Assembly: GCA_965221035.1 (NCBI GenBank)
Contig: OZ244860.1
Location: forward strand, 186,001-250,000
Source of the DNA: UBA6522 sp965221035
Lineage (GTDB): Bacteria > Pseudomonadota > Gammaproteobacteria > Steroidobacterales > Rariloculaceae
Reading direction: 5' to 3'
DNA length: 64,000 nt
Positions 7,447-17,295 of the stretch are shown in pieces. The notes under the pieces are model-generated. The model had not been told where the DNA came from, made no database searches, and saw only the letters and a program-made list of their open reading frames with translations. Within the stretch, counting starts at the first letter, position 1. Each line of letters begins with the position of its first letter. The translations under genes and the position numbers were made by a program.

Positions 7447-8665
7447 GTGTCTTGTCACTCATCTAATGTCGGATAGAGGCGCTTGAGTTTCACGCGTGCG
7501 TCATCGGTGGTGAACTGCCAGTTGACCTTGGCTTGGATCCGGTCTCGGGCGGCCTGCCAAGCGGCGACCTCGGCGCGCACGGTATCGATGGAGTCGATGC
7601 GGCGGTTGAGGCACTGGCGGATCATGACGTTGAGTTCGACCTCGGCCACGTTCAGCCAACTGCCATGCTTGGGGGTGAAGACGAACTCGAATCGGTCCCA
7701 AAGCGCCTTGGCGCGGGCCGGTGGGTAGGTTTCGTAGAGCGCGCCGGGACGGTGCGTGTTGAGGTTGTCCAGCACCAGGGTGATGCGCGTGGCCTGTGGA
7801 TAGCGCGCAGCGATGTCGTGAAGGAACCGCGCCCAGTCGGTCTTGGTCCGGCGCTCGGTCACCTTGGTCAGGCGCCATCCGGCCAGCGGTTCGGTGGCCA
7901 TGAACACGGTGCAAGTGCCGCAGCGTCGATATTCGTAGTCCTCGCGCGCCGGCCGTCCCGGGGCCGGTGGGACCGGTGTGCGCGTCTCGCCGATCAACTG
8001 CCGCGGCGTCTCGTCCATGCACACCACCGGCCACTTCGGGTCGTACGGGCGTCGATAGACGTCGAGCACCTTCTCCATCCCCGCCGCGAAGTCGGCATTG
8101 CGCGGCGGCGGGATCACCCAACCGACGCGCCGCCACGGTTTGAGGGCGTTTTTTTTAACACCCGCCGCACCGTCTCGTGCGAGACGCTGTCGATATAACC
8201 CAGTTCCACCGCCCGGTCGGCCAGCAGGCGCAGCGACCACTGCGCATGCCCTTCGGGTGGCTCCCCGCAACTGAGCGCGACCAGCCGCGCCTCGAACTCC
8301 CCGTCCGCCTTGCGCAGGTACTTCGCGCGCCGCCCCTGACGAGATCCCAGCGCCGCCTTCAGTCCGTCCTCCACAAACCGCTTCTTGACCCGGTCCACCC
8401 GGCGCGCGCTGATGCGCAACACCCCGGCGATCGCCTCGCCCGTCGCGCGCCGTTCGTTGTACTGGCCCGCGTCGCAGTTGAGCAAAATCAACGCGTTGAT
8501 CACCTTCTGCGAACGATGCGAACCCTTGCGCGTGACCGCCGTCAATGTCTCGCGCTCCCGCGCCTCCAACTCCACAACGTAGCGCTTCATGACCCACTCC
8601 TCGCCGTCCCCGAACGACAAGGAATCTATCACGTTCATTACGACATATCACGTGTGACATGACAC
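7447..8665 (-). mobile_element. IS630-family insertion sequence, complete, with TA target duplication
   Basis: The ends are 12-bp inverted repeats with one mismatch: GTGTCTTGTCAC at 7447-7458 and GTGACATGACAC at 8654-8665. Each end abuts a TA (7445-7446 and 8666-8667), the standard IS630/Tc1-type target duplication. One transposase gene fills the element. Deleting the element plus one TA rejoins the two hipA fragments in frame, which fixes the boundaries well. The element is about 1.2 kb, normal for the family. It lies inside already decaying hipA DNA between gspC and gspD. Confidence 0.9.
7455..8590 (-). CDS. IS630-family DDE transposase made by -1 frameshifting
   Basis: Two overlapping reading frames. 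The first starts at ATG 8590 (GAGGAG 6 nt upstream) and encodes the helix-turn-helix half, ending at 8114. The second carries the catalytic half to TGA 7455. They join at a run of eight A residues (8149-8156 on this strand), where frame 0 reads TTA AAA AAA ACG and the second frame reads AAA AAA AAC GCC. A -1 slip on A-AAA-AAA fuses them. The DDE triad is visible in VCMDETPRQL, LVLDNLNTH and PKHGSWLNVAEVE. Programmed frameshifting is known in parts of this family; here it is inferred from the slippery run. The alternative is an indel mutation that inactivated the gene. Confidence 0.85.
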
Positions 8666-8831
8666 TAGCGTCAAGGCCGGTTTCAGGGCGAACCGCTCGG
8701 GATCATTCAACAATGCATCATGGTATCCAAAAGCTGGCGCTTTCTCGGCTCCGCCGAACGCGGGACCGTAGACGGCCAACCAGGCAATCTTCGCCTCCAA
8801 GGGCAACATACACGAATGTCTCCCGATCCAC
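8666..8831 (-). pseudogene. hipA relic, first fragment (upstream of the IS630 insertion)
   Basis: From a GTG at 8831, 2 nt after the hipB stop, the reverse strand reads VDRETFVYVALGGEDCLVG, then RLRSRVRRSRESASF, after which this frame hits a stop (FWIP*). A +/-1 shift continues the match as GYHDALLNDPERFALKPALT up to the IS end. This is the HipA N-terminal pattern (a VGRL segment, RESASF-Y, DP-RFAL-PAL). The gene therefore carries a frameshift here, an IS in the middle and two stops in the downstream fragment. Its position right behind hipB in the same orientation supports a former hipBA operon. Confidence 0.75.
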
Positions 8832-8833
8832 GA

Positions 8834-9157
8834 TCAGAGTCTCTCGCGTTTGCGTGTGCGGATACGTTGAGGCAGCAGCTCGTCGCCCAGGTCGCGCCCG
8901 ACATCGTCGTAACGTAAGTCGGCCAGAGACTCCAACCGATCTTCTAAACCCAGGATAAACAGTAGGGTCGCGAAGGTACCCGCCGAAACTCCAGGTTCGC
9001 CTTTCTCCGCCTTGGACAGGGTCGTGCGGCAGATGCCGGCGCGTTCCGCCATGATCCGGGTTGGTATGCGCCGGCGTCGGCGGGCGTCGCGCAAATCGGC
9101 GCCGAGTACGCGCAACGCTCGTGCGGCGGGTATCGGAAGCGGTTTTCTGGTTGCCAT
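8834..9157 (-). CDS. HipB-like XRE-family antitoxin/repressor (orphaned)
   Basis: 107 residues from ATG 9157. A helix-turn-helix of the XRE type is clear: LGADLRDARRRRRIPTRIMA, ERAGICRTTLSKAEKGEPGV. HipB proteins bind inverted repeats at their own promoter and neutralise the HipA kinase. Here the partner hipA just downstream is a wreck, so any remaining function would be as a stand-alone repressor. A 7-bp inverted repeat (9193-9219) lies in the A+T-rich leader. The long Arg-rich C-terminal tail (QRIRTRKRERL) is also typical. The gene itself shows no stop or frameshift. Confidence 0.75.
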   Translation of the reverse strand: MATRKPLPIPAARALRVLGADLRDARRRRRIPTRIMAERAGICRTTLSKAEKGEPGVSAGTFATLLFILGLEDRLESLADLRYDDVGRDLGDELLPQRIRTRKRERL

Positions 9158-9192
9158 GATAATGCCTATAAAAATTACCTCAATTCTGGATG

Positions 9193-9219
9193 GTGTCTAT
9201 TATTATATTCATTAGACAC
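9193..9219. promoter_or_regulatory. Candidate HipB operator (inverted repeat)
   Basis: GTGTCTA at 9193-9199 is mirrored by TAGACAC at 9213-9219 with 13 A+T-rich bases between, 36 bp upstream of the hipB ATG. XRE repressors of this kind bind such palindromes over their own promoter. The surrounding 9158-9422 gap is strikingly A+T rich and otherwise holds no gene that I can support. Confidence 0.5.
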
Positions 9220-9422
9220 GAATGCCATCTCAACACGTATTCTTGTCCAGTTAATACAAGTGCGACACCGCTATTCGCTCACGAATAAATAATTTCAATG
9301 CACATGTGCCAGATTCCAACTTGAGACTGACCTCGTCTAGAATTCCGAGGGCAGAATCCCGGTGAGGCAACAGCAGTCTGGCCGGAGAGAGTTTTGGGTG
9401 GCGCTACGAGATTGACGAGAAA

Positions 9423-10409
9423 ATGGCAGCCGACTTTCAGCCAGCGGGTAGTTTGGGCAATGCCGAGTGGGTGGCCTCGGCACTTCGTGAAGGGAGTTCG
9501 CCTCGGGTCTCGGCGGTGATTCCATACGGATTTGAGGCCTATGCAGTGGTGCGCCATCCGGCACGGCGGTGCGTCTGTTCCGGCGAGGATCCATCGGGCT
9601 TTGGAGTGCCGCACGTGCGCCGCCATCCGACGCGCTGGTCAGAGGTAGCTGTTTCCGAGGTGCCTGTTGTCTACGGGTACGCCCTGGACGAGATGGACGC
9701 CACATGCGGACTCGTACCGACGCAGTATCGCCGGCTGATGGGCAAGGGCTGGGTTGTCGATGAACTACCAGAACAAGGCATTAGCTGTGTCGTGCGCTCT
9801 GGAGACGTCTGGATCGAGGGACCTCCCGAAGGATTCCTCGAACCGAAACTTGCACGCGCATTGTGCCGCGTACTGGCCGACTTCACGACGGAATCCGAGT
9901 CTTGCTGGTTCGGTATTTGGGAAGGGTTTGGTTTCCTGTCGGAGTCGCAGCGGGCCGCGCCGTCGATTAGTGCGCCGGGCCGTAGTTGGCACCTGTTTCG
10001 TGCCCCGCTCCACGGCATTGAGCAATCATTTAGCCCCGACTTCGAGCACCATTCCGCCAACCTCGTTTGGTCTGATGATCGCAGCTGGTGCGTGGCGACA
10101 GCGATCGATGTTGAGGCCAGTTACGTCGGTGGAAGCGACGAGCTGATTGCTGCCGTTCTGGATGAGCCCGCGCTCGAAGCCGAACGCGTGCTCCCTACGG
10201 ACGGCTTGGCGTCGCTCCACGACGTGCTGCGACCCGTCGTGGAACTACAGGAGGTTGTAGCACTGCCGGCGGGTTTCGAATCGCGGAAATATCCGGCTGA
10301 ATTGCGGGAATCTAATCCTGGGGTCCGTCTCATCTCGTGGCTGCTGTCATGGTGCATGAGACGGAAGGACCCATTCGGCTTAAAGGGTTACCGGATGCCT
10401 TGGAGGTAA
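9423..10409 (+). CDS. Conserved protein of unknown function
   Basis: 328 residues. I do not know a function, but the sequence has the look of a widespread unknown family: an N-terminal WVASALREGSS plus VIPYGFEAYAVVRHPAR, a RWSEVAVSE segment, then CWFGIWEGFGFL, a PGRSWHLFRAPL strand, and NLVWSDDRSWCVATAIDVEA followed by YVGGS and LEAERV. These Trp-rich blocks are conserved elements, so the gene is probably real. There are no signal peptide and no membrane helices. The ribosome site before ATG 9423 is weak. It is transcribed against the flanking gsp genes and is part of the DNA separating gspC from gspD. Confidence 0.65.
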   Translation: MAADFQPAGSLGNAEWVASALREGSSPRVSAVIPYGFEAYAVVRHPARRCVCSGEDPSGFGVPHVRRHPTRWSEVAVSEVPVVYGYALDEMDATCGLVPTQYRRLMGKGWVVDELPEQGISCVVRSGDVWIEGPPEGFLEPKLARALCRVLADFTTESESCWFGIWEGFGFLSESQRAAPSISAPGRSWHLFRAPLHGIEQSFSPDFEHHSANLVWSDDRSWCVATAIDVEASYVGGSDELIAAVLDEPALEAERVLPTDGLASLHDVLRPVVELQEVVALPAGFESRKYPAELRESNPGVRLISWLLSWCMRRKDPFGLKGYRMPWR

Positions 10410-10508
10410 CAGGCCCATTCTCAGGATCAAGGGGGGCTTCAGCACCACATTTTTGGGTGCGGTCGGGTAGGTAGTTGGGTTTGTGCTCAGCAACCCGGCC
10501 ACATGCCG

Positions 10509-11441
10509 TCAGCGGTCCATGCCGACTTGCCCAATCATCGAAGTGTCAATGGTCAACACCTGCGGCACCCCATTGCGGATCACCGTGACATTGGCGGCGG
10601 TACTTTCACCGAGACTCTCGAAGACCTGAAGCCCCCGGCTGGGGTCGGACATGGCTGTGCCGTTGATCTCGGTCACCACGTCCCCCGGCTGGAATCCCAA
10701 GGCCGAAAACTGCTCCTGCCGCTCTCCGGGGTTGAGTCGGAAACCCACCATCCGGCCCTGTTCGATGTGGGCGGCGACGCGGACGATCTCGTTGATTCGC
10801 GTGGCGTTGTCGCTGACCACGGTCCTGAGCGTCGGGGCGGCGGCGGGGAACGGTGTGGGCGGCGAAGCGTAGACAGCACCGGGGTTTGTTCGTGAGTACT
10901 CGTTGGGCAGGCGGAGCGTTTCCAGGTTGCCAGAACGGTTGAGGATCACCCGGTCGCTGTAGATGGCATGAAGCTGCGCGCCGCCGGCTTCCTCGATGAC
11001 GTCGGCCACTGTGTACGTCCTTTCCTCGGTGCCGTTGGAAATGATGGCCGCGCCGAGGCGGTTTTCCTGGGTGTCCGACACCGTGGCCTTGAGTTGCAGC
11101 TGGAGCGTGGTGTCGGGCGCGTCCAGCACGCTGATCGCGGCTGTCGTCGACTCCTCGACCTCGGCGGAGATTTCACCGAACAGGGCGCTGTCCATGATTC
11201 GGTCTATATTCACGGTTTGCGCGGACGATCCGGTCGGCTCGGGGGTTATCGGGCTGAGCGCCGGGGCCGGCGAGTCCGCCGGCACGCCCGGAATCAGTGC
11301 CCAGGTCAGTTTGGCCGCCTGCCATGCGATGGCGAGGACGAGAACCACGCTGACGGCGGGGGGCAGGTAACGGTTGGCGGTCTTCGCCCATTGCTCCGGG
11401 GCGAATTGCCGCCATTGAGATATTCGGGTCGCGAAGTCCAT
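10509..11441 (-). CDS. gspC: Type II secretion inner-membrane clamp protein GspC
   Basis: 310 residues from ATG 11441 (AGGG 8 nt upstream; a longer in-frame form to 11480 lacks support). Order: short cytoplasmic N-terminus, one membrane helix (about residues 29-46, PPAVSVVLVLAIAWQAAKL), Pro-rich linker, HR domain (LQLKATVSDTQENRLGAAII ... VILNRSGNLETLRLP) and a C-terminal PDZ-like domain (GFRLNPGERQEQFSALGFQP, GDVVTEINGTAM). GspC links the inner-membrane platform to the GspD secretin through the HR domain. It should be the first gene of the operon, directly before gspD, but about 3.3 kb of foreign-looking DNA now lies between. Confidence 0.9.
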   Translation of the reverse strand: MDFATRISQWRQFAPEQWAKTANRYLPPAVSVVLVLAIAWQAAKLTWALIPGVPADSPAPALSPITPEPTGSSAQTVNIDRIMDSALFGEISAEVEESTTAAISVLDAPDTTLQLQLKATVSDTQENRLGAAIISNGTEERTYTVADVIEEAGGAQLHAIYSDRVILNRSGNLETLRLPNEYSRTNPGAVYASPPTPFPAAAPTLRTVVSDNATRINEIVRVAAHIEQGRMVGFRLNPGERQEQFSALGFQPGDVVTEINGTAMSDPSRGLQVFESLGESTAANVTVIRNGVPQVLTIDTSMIGQVGMDR

Positions 11442-11736
11442 GGATATGCCCTGCGGGCTGCTGGCTCTCGATGCTGTCAAATAATAGTAGGTTGGGTAGC
11501 ATCCAGGAACAAGGTGCGGTTCGGAAATGTGTTAGGCACAACAAAACGCCTTTGCCAAACCCACGATAAAACAGGCTCCACAATCAATGCGATTGTCGAA
11601 TCAGCATCCACAATCTGAGGATCAAACTGTCGAAGTCAAGATTGATGCAACATCACTGCTGTCCGGTTAAAATGCCGTATATTTAGAATTTTTGATTCTA
11701 TAACAGTAAGTTAGAGGAATCATTGGGTGTCCCTGA

Positions 11737-11955
11737 CTTGAACGCGAATTGATCCCGGACCTTGGCGCGATTTATGTGATGGATCGAGCTTATCTCGACT
11801 TCGAGCGGCTGTGCAGACTGCACGAGGCAGGCGCGTTTTTCGTCACCCGCGCCAAATCCAACGCCGACCTGCGCCGGGTCTATTCGGCGCCGAGCGACCG
11901 GACGCAAGGAATCATCTGCGATCAGACGGTCGCCTTGGCCGGTAATGGGAATGCT
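11737..11955 (+). pseudogene. IS4-type transposase fragment
   Basis: A frame from about 11737 reads LERELIPDLGAIYVMDRAYL, DFERLCRLHEAGAFFVTRAK and SDRTQGIICDQTVALAG, the well-known internal block of IS4-group transposases around the second catalytic aspartate. It has no start of its own and runs out of homology near 11955; the first and third catalytic blocks are missing. About 60 bp upstream, ACTGCTGTCCGGTTAAAAT (about 11655-11673) resembles the terminal sequence of such elements, which suggests an internal deletion left an end plus a core fragment. The 11442-11736 stretch before it shows no gene. Confidence 0.7.
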
Positions 11956-12205
11956 CACCACGCGCGATTACTTGCATTTCATTGCTGTAATACCTGTCGT
12001 ACCCTTGCGACTGACCGCTTGCAGCATCATTCGAACACGCCGAAAAGCCGGAGTATCCGTAAGCTTGTCCCCAAACTTTTGAAATCGCGAAGAACATAAC
12101 CCCAATTGCGATGATCAACGCCATTATCAGCGCGAATATTGGTCGGCCCTTCTCCGTATCCAGCCAATTCCAAAAATCTCCCACCCTTCGTATAGGGTTC
12201 GTCAT
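11912..12205 (-). CDS. Small single-span membrane protein, possibly truncated
   Basis: 97 residues from ATG 12205. It starts MTNPIRRVGDFWNWLDTEKG, followed by one strong membrane helix (about residues 22-42: FALIMALIIAIGVMFFAI) and a Gly/Ser/Tyr-rich tail. The last residues overlap the end of the IS4 relic on the other strand, so the native C-terminus may have been replaced by insertion-derived sequence. No family is recognised. An AGAGAG stretch upstream is a possible ribosome site. It could be real but decayed. Confidence 0.4.
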   Translation of the reverse strand: MTNPIRRVGDFWNWLDTEKGRPIFALIMALIIAIGVMFFAISKVWGQAYGYSGFSACSNDAASGQSQGYDRYYSNEMQVIARGEHSHYRPRRPSDRR

Positions 12206-12430
12206 TCGTTTACTCTCTTCTGTAGACAACAACCGGCACACAGCTCCCCGCACCATTGCAACTCCGCAGTGGGGCAAGGAATTTCCGATTTTTCGCCAAG
12301 GTTCCGGTAGCTACTACTTCGCCAAGTTAAGTTTGACTGTTGCATTCAGCTGATAACGCGGCAATTGTGAGCCTTCCAAAATATAATTGCGCGACGAAAG
12401 ATAGTATACAGAGAGGGCGGAACCACTCAA

Positions 12431-12515
12431 CGCCATTGAGACACCGCCATTGAGACACCGCGGATCGGGATTGCGGACCGGGATTTGGATCGGAACTTGA
12501 ATCGGGATGTCGCGA
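12431..12515. repeat. Short direct repeats upstream of clpS
   Basis: A perfect 14-bp tandem pair (CGCCATTGAGACAC, 12431-12444 and 12445-12458) is followed by looser repeats of a GGATCGGGATT/CGGACCGGGATT/TGGATCGGAACTT kind to about 12515. The whole 12206-12639 gap contains no gene that I can support; it should hold the clpS promoter, but no clear -35/-10 pair stands out. Confidence 0.55.
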
Positions 12516-12639
12516 AGTGGAATTTGTGCGGCGGCGAAGTTATGAGAACGCTTGGCCCGCCGCAGCCGCGCAACCGACTTGCGCGACCTCTCCTACAGAC
12601 GGACCGATCCGATGCCGGTTCGTGTAGCATAGCGTCATC

Positions 12640-12975
12640 ATGGCCATGTCCCAGCAACCGGATCGATTCCAGGACGAGGGCGACCAGGGTCTCGCCACTG
12701 CAGAAAGCAAGCCGAAGCTGAAGAAGCCGCGGCTGTATCGCGTCGTGCTGCTCAACGACGATTACACGCCCATGGAATTTGTCGTCCAGGTGCTGCAGAA
12801 GATCTTTTTCATGGAGCGTACCGTCGCCACCCGGGTCATGCTGCAGGTGCATACCGAGGGCAAGGGCGTCTGCGGGGTGTACACTTACGAGATTGCGGAG
12901 ACCAAGGTGGCTCAGGTGACGGCACTGGCGCAGCGCAACCAGCATCCGCTGCTCTGCACGCTTGAAGAGGACTGA
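12640..12975 (+). CDS. clpS: ClpS, adaptor for N-degron substrates
   Basis: 111 residues. The conserved core is clear: PRLYRVVLLNDDYTPMEFVV, MLQVHTEGKGVCGVYTYEIA and a final HPLLCTLEED. The NDDYTPME segment and the following helix form the pocket that binds N-terminal Leu, Phe, Tyr and Trp, and the flexible N-terminus engages the ClpA N-domain. The stop overlaps the clpA start in TGATG, so the two are translationally coupled. ClpS delivers N-degron proteins to ClpAP and blocks other ClpA substrates. The aat gene that creates such degrons lies 4 kb downstream. Confidence 0.95.
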   Translation: MAMSQQPDRFQDEGDQGLATAESKPKLKKPRLYRVVLLNDDYTPMEFVVQVLQKIFFMERTVATRVMLQVHTEGKGVCGVYTYEIAETKVAQVTALAQRNQHPLLCTLEED

Positions 12976-15263
12976 TGCTTTCCAGCGAACTTGAATTCTG
13001 CTTGAACGAGGCGTTCCGTGGCGCTCGTGACGATCAGCACGAGTTCATCACCGTCGAACACCTTTTGCTGGCGCTGCTGGATTCACCGGAGGTCGCGGCC
13101 ATCCTGCGGGCGTGCGGCGGCGATCTGGACCGGTTGAGGCGCGAATTGTCCGAATGCATCGACGAGTCGACCCCGCGGCTGCGTGATGGGGACGGCGAAT
13201 CCACCGATTCGCAGCCGACGCTGGGGTTCCAGCGGGCTCTGCACCGGGCCGTATCCCATGTGCAGTCCAGCGGCAAGAAGGAGGTGACCCCGGCCAACGT
13301 GCTGGTAGCGGTCTTCGCCGAGCGGCAGTCCCAGGCGGTCTACCTGCTCGAGTCCCAGGAAATCACCCGGTACGACGTGGTGCGGCACATCTCCCACGGA
13401 GTGCCACGGGTCCCCGACGGCGCTCCGGGAGACAAGCGGCCGGAGTCGGGGGACGATGCCCGGGATGGCGGTTCGCAGGCCAGCCCGCTCGAGCAGTTCA
13501 CGACCAACCTCAACCAGCTGGCGCGCGACGACGGCATCGACCCGTTGATCGGCCGGGAGGCTGAAATCGAGCGCACGATCCAGATTCTCTGCAGGCGGCG
13601 CAAGAACAACCCGCTGTATGTCGGCGAGGCCGGGGTCGGCAAGACGGCCATGGCGGAGGGACTGGCGCGCCTGATCGTCGAGGAACGGGTGCCGGAAGTG
13701 CTGGCCGAGTCCACGATCTACGCGCTGGACATGGGTTCGCTCATCGCCGGCACCAAGTATCGCGGCGATTTCGAAAAGCGCCTCAAGGGCGTGGTGGCGG
13801 AACTCAAGGAGATTCCCGGAGCGATCCTCTTCATCGACGAAATCCATACCGTGATAGGCGCCGGGGCCGCTTCGGGCGGCGTCATGGACGCATCCAACCT
13901 GATCAAGCCGGTATTGGCCAACGGCGATCTGCGCTGCATCGGCTCAACCACCTACAGCGAATTTCGCGGCGTCTTCGAGAAGGACCGCGCCCTGGCGCGC
14001 CGCTTCCAGAAAATCGACATTGTCGAACCATCGATACAGGAGACCGTGGAGATCCTTCAGGGCCTGCGTCGCCGGTTCGAAGAACATCATGACGTGGAAT
14101 ACGTGGATGAGGCGTTGCAGGCGGCGGCGGAGTTGTCCAGCCGCCACATCAACGATCGCCACCTTCCGGACAAGGCCATCGACGTGATCGACGAGGCCGG
14201 CGCCAGCATTCGGCTCATGCCGGAAGCCGAGCGGGACAAGTTGGTCGACGTCGAACGGATACAGCAGATCGTCGCCAAGATGGCCCGGATCCCGCCGAAG
14301 AGCGTATCCGCGTCGGACCGCGATGTCCTCAGCCACCTGGAGCGCGACCTCAAGCTGGTGATCTTCGGCCAGGACGCGGCGATCGGTGCGCTGGGATCGG
14401 CCATCAAGATGTCGCGTTCCGGCCTCGGCGACGAGATGCGGCCGGTGGGTTCATTCCTGTTTTACGGCCCCACCGGCGTGGGAAAGACCGAGGTGACCCG
14501 ACAGTTGGCACTGACCATGGGTGTGGAGCTGGTCCGCTTCGACATGTCCGAGTACATGGAGCGGCACACGGTTTCACGCCTGATCGGCGCGCCGCCCGGC
14601 TACGTCGGGTTCGACCAGGGCGGACTAATGACCGAAGCCATCACCAGGAACCCCCACTGCGTGCTGTTGCTGGATGAAATCGAGAAGGCCCATCCCGAAG
14701 TCTTCAACCTGTTGTTGCAGGTGATGGACCACGGCGTTCTCACCGACAACAACGGACGGAAGGCCGACTTCCACAACGTCATCATCGTGATGACCACCAA
14801 CGCGGGCGCCCAGGAAGCCAGCCGGGCTTCGGTCGGCTTCACGGTCCAGGACCACTCCAGCGACGCCATGGAAGTGATCAAGCGGATGTTCTCGCCGGAA
14901 TTCCGCAATCGACTGGACGCCATCATCAAGTTCGATGCGCTGGACGAGGACTCCATCGCACGGGTCGTGGACAAGCTTATCGTCGAACTCGAGGCGCAGT
15001 TGGACAAGAACGAGGTCACCATCGAGCTGGAGCCGGCCGCCCGGACGTGGATCGCCCGCGAGGGCTACGACCGCCAGATGGGCGCGCGGCCCATGGCGCG
15101 GGTGATCCAGGAGCACATCAAGCGTCCCCTGGCCGAGGAACTGCTGTTCGGCAGTCTGCGGGAGGGCGGCCACGTGCGCGTGGATGTCGGGAGCGACGGT
15201 GACAGCCTGGTTCTCATCCCCGAGCCCGCGTTGCGGGAACTGGAACACATGCCCGAAGCCTGA
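12975..15263 (+). CDS. clpA: ClpA, AAA+ unfoldase of the ClpAP protease
   Basis: 762 residues, normal for ClpA. An N-domain with two Clp-N repeats (residues 1-145) is followed by two AAA+ modules: Walker A GEAGVGKTA (about residue 215) with LFIDEIHTV, and GPTGVGKTE (about residue 500) with LLLDEIEKAHPEV. There is no ClpB-type middle coiled coil. The ClpP-docking loop region reads ASVGFTVQDHSSDAMEVI, so a VGF tripeptide stands where IGL/IGF is usual. It unfolds substrates, including ClpS-delivered ones, into ClpP. clpP itself is not in the window. Confidence 0.95.
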   Translation: MLSSELEFCLNEAFRGARDDQHEFITVEHLLLALLDSPEVAAILRACGGDLDRLRRELSECIDESTPRLRDGDGESTDSQPTLGFQRALHRAVSHVQSSGKKEVTPANVLVAVFAERQSQAVYLLESQEITRYDVVRHISHGVPRVPDGAPGDKRPESGDDARDGGSQASPLEQFTTNLNQLARDDGIDPLIGREAEIERTIQILCRRRKNNPLYVGEAGVGKTAMAEGLARLIVEERVPEVLAESTIYALDMGSLIAGTKYRGDFEKRLKGVVAELKEIPGAILFIDEIHTVIGAGAASGGVMDASNLIKPVLANGDLRCIGSTTYSEFRGVFEKDRALARRFQKIDIVEPSIQETVEILQGLRRRFEEHHDVEYVDEALQAAAELSSRHINDRHLPDKAIDVIDEAGASIRLMPEAERDKLVDVERIQQIVAKMARIPPKSVSASDRDVLSHLERDLKLVIFGQDAAIGALGSAIKMSRSGLGDEMRPVGSFLFYGPTGVGKTEVTRQLALTMGVELVRFDMSEYMERHTVSRLIGAPPGYVGFDQGGLMTEAITRNPHCVLLLDEIEKAHPEVFNLLLQVMDHGVLTDNNGRKADFHNVIIVMTTNAGAQEASRASVGFTVQDHSSDAMEVIKRMFSPEFRNRLDAIIKFDALDEDSIARVVDKLIVELEAQLDKNEVTIELEPAARTWIAREGYDRQMGARPMARVIQEHIKRPLAEELLFGSLREGGHVRVDVGSDGDSLVLIPEPALRELEHMPEA

Positions 15264-15283
15264 GCGGGCGGTACCGAAACCGC

Positions 15284-16927
<1,644 letters not shown>

Positions 16928-16943
16928 GACGACGCTCCCTCGC

Positions 16944-17162
16944 TCAGCGGGACCGGTAGACGATGCGTCCCTTGCTGAGGTCGTAGGGCGTGAGCTCGAC
17001 CGTCACGGCATCTCCCTTGAGAATGCGGATGTAGTTCTTGCGCATTTTCCCGGAGATGTGCGCGGTCACGATGTGGCCATTCTGCAACTCGACCCGAAAC
17101 GTGGTGTTGGGCAGGGTCTCGGTGACCAGTCCCTCCATCTGAATGGCTTCTTCTTTCGGCAT
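16944..17162 (-). CDS. infA: Translation initiation factor IF-1
   Basis: 72 residues, the standard length. The S1/OB-fold sequence is nearly canonical: MEGLVTETLPNTTFRVELQN, GHIVTAHISGKMRKNYIRIL and GDAVTVELTPYDLSKGRIVY. IF-1 occupies the ribosomal A site during initiation. The start is ATG 17162; upstream in-frame extension has no family support. Its closeness to clpS-clpA and aat reproduces a common gammaproteobacterial arrangement. Confidence 0.95.
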   Translation of the reverse strand: MPKEEAIQMEGLVTETLPNTTFRVELQNGHIVTAHISGKMRKNYIRILKGDAVTVELTPYDLSKGRIVYRSR

Positions 17163-17295
17163 GTCTCGGCGGCTGCAACTTTCGCGACGCACGATTGTTG
17201 CACACACGGGAACGCGCCCGCAATGTGATTCGCGGACTGCGGTCATGCGACCGGGTATTCTTCCTTGGTGCCGGCTCCACGTCGCACGACGGACA

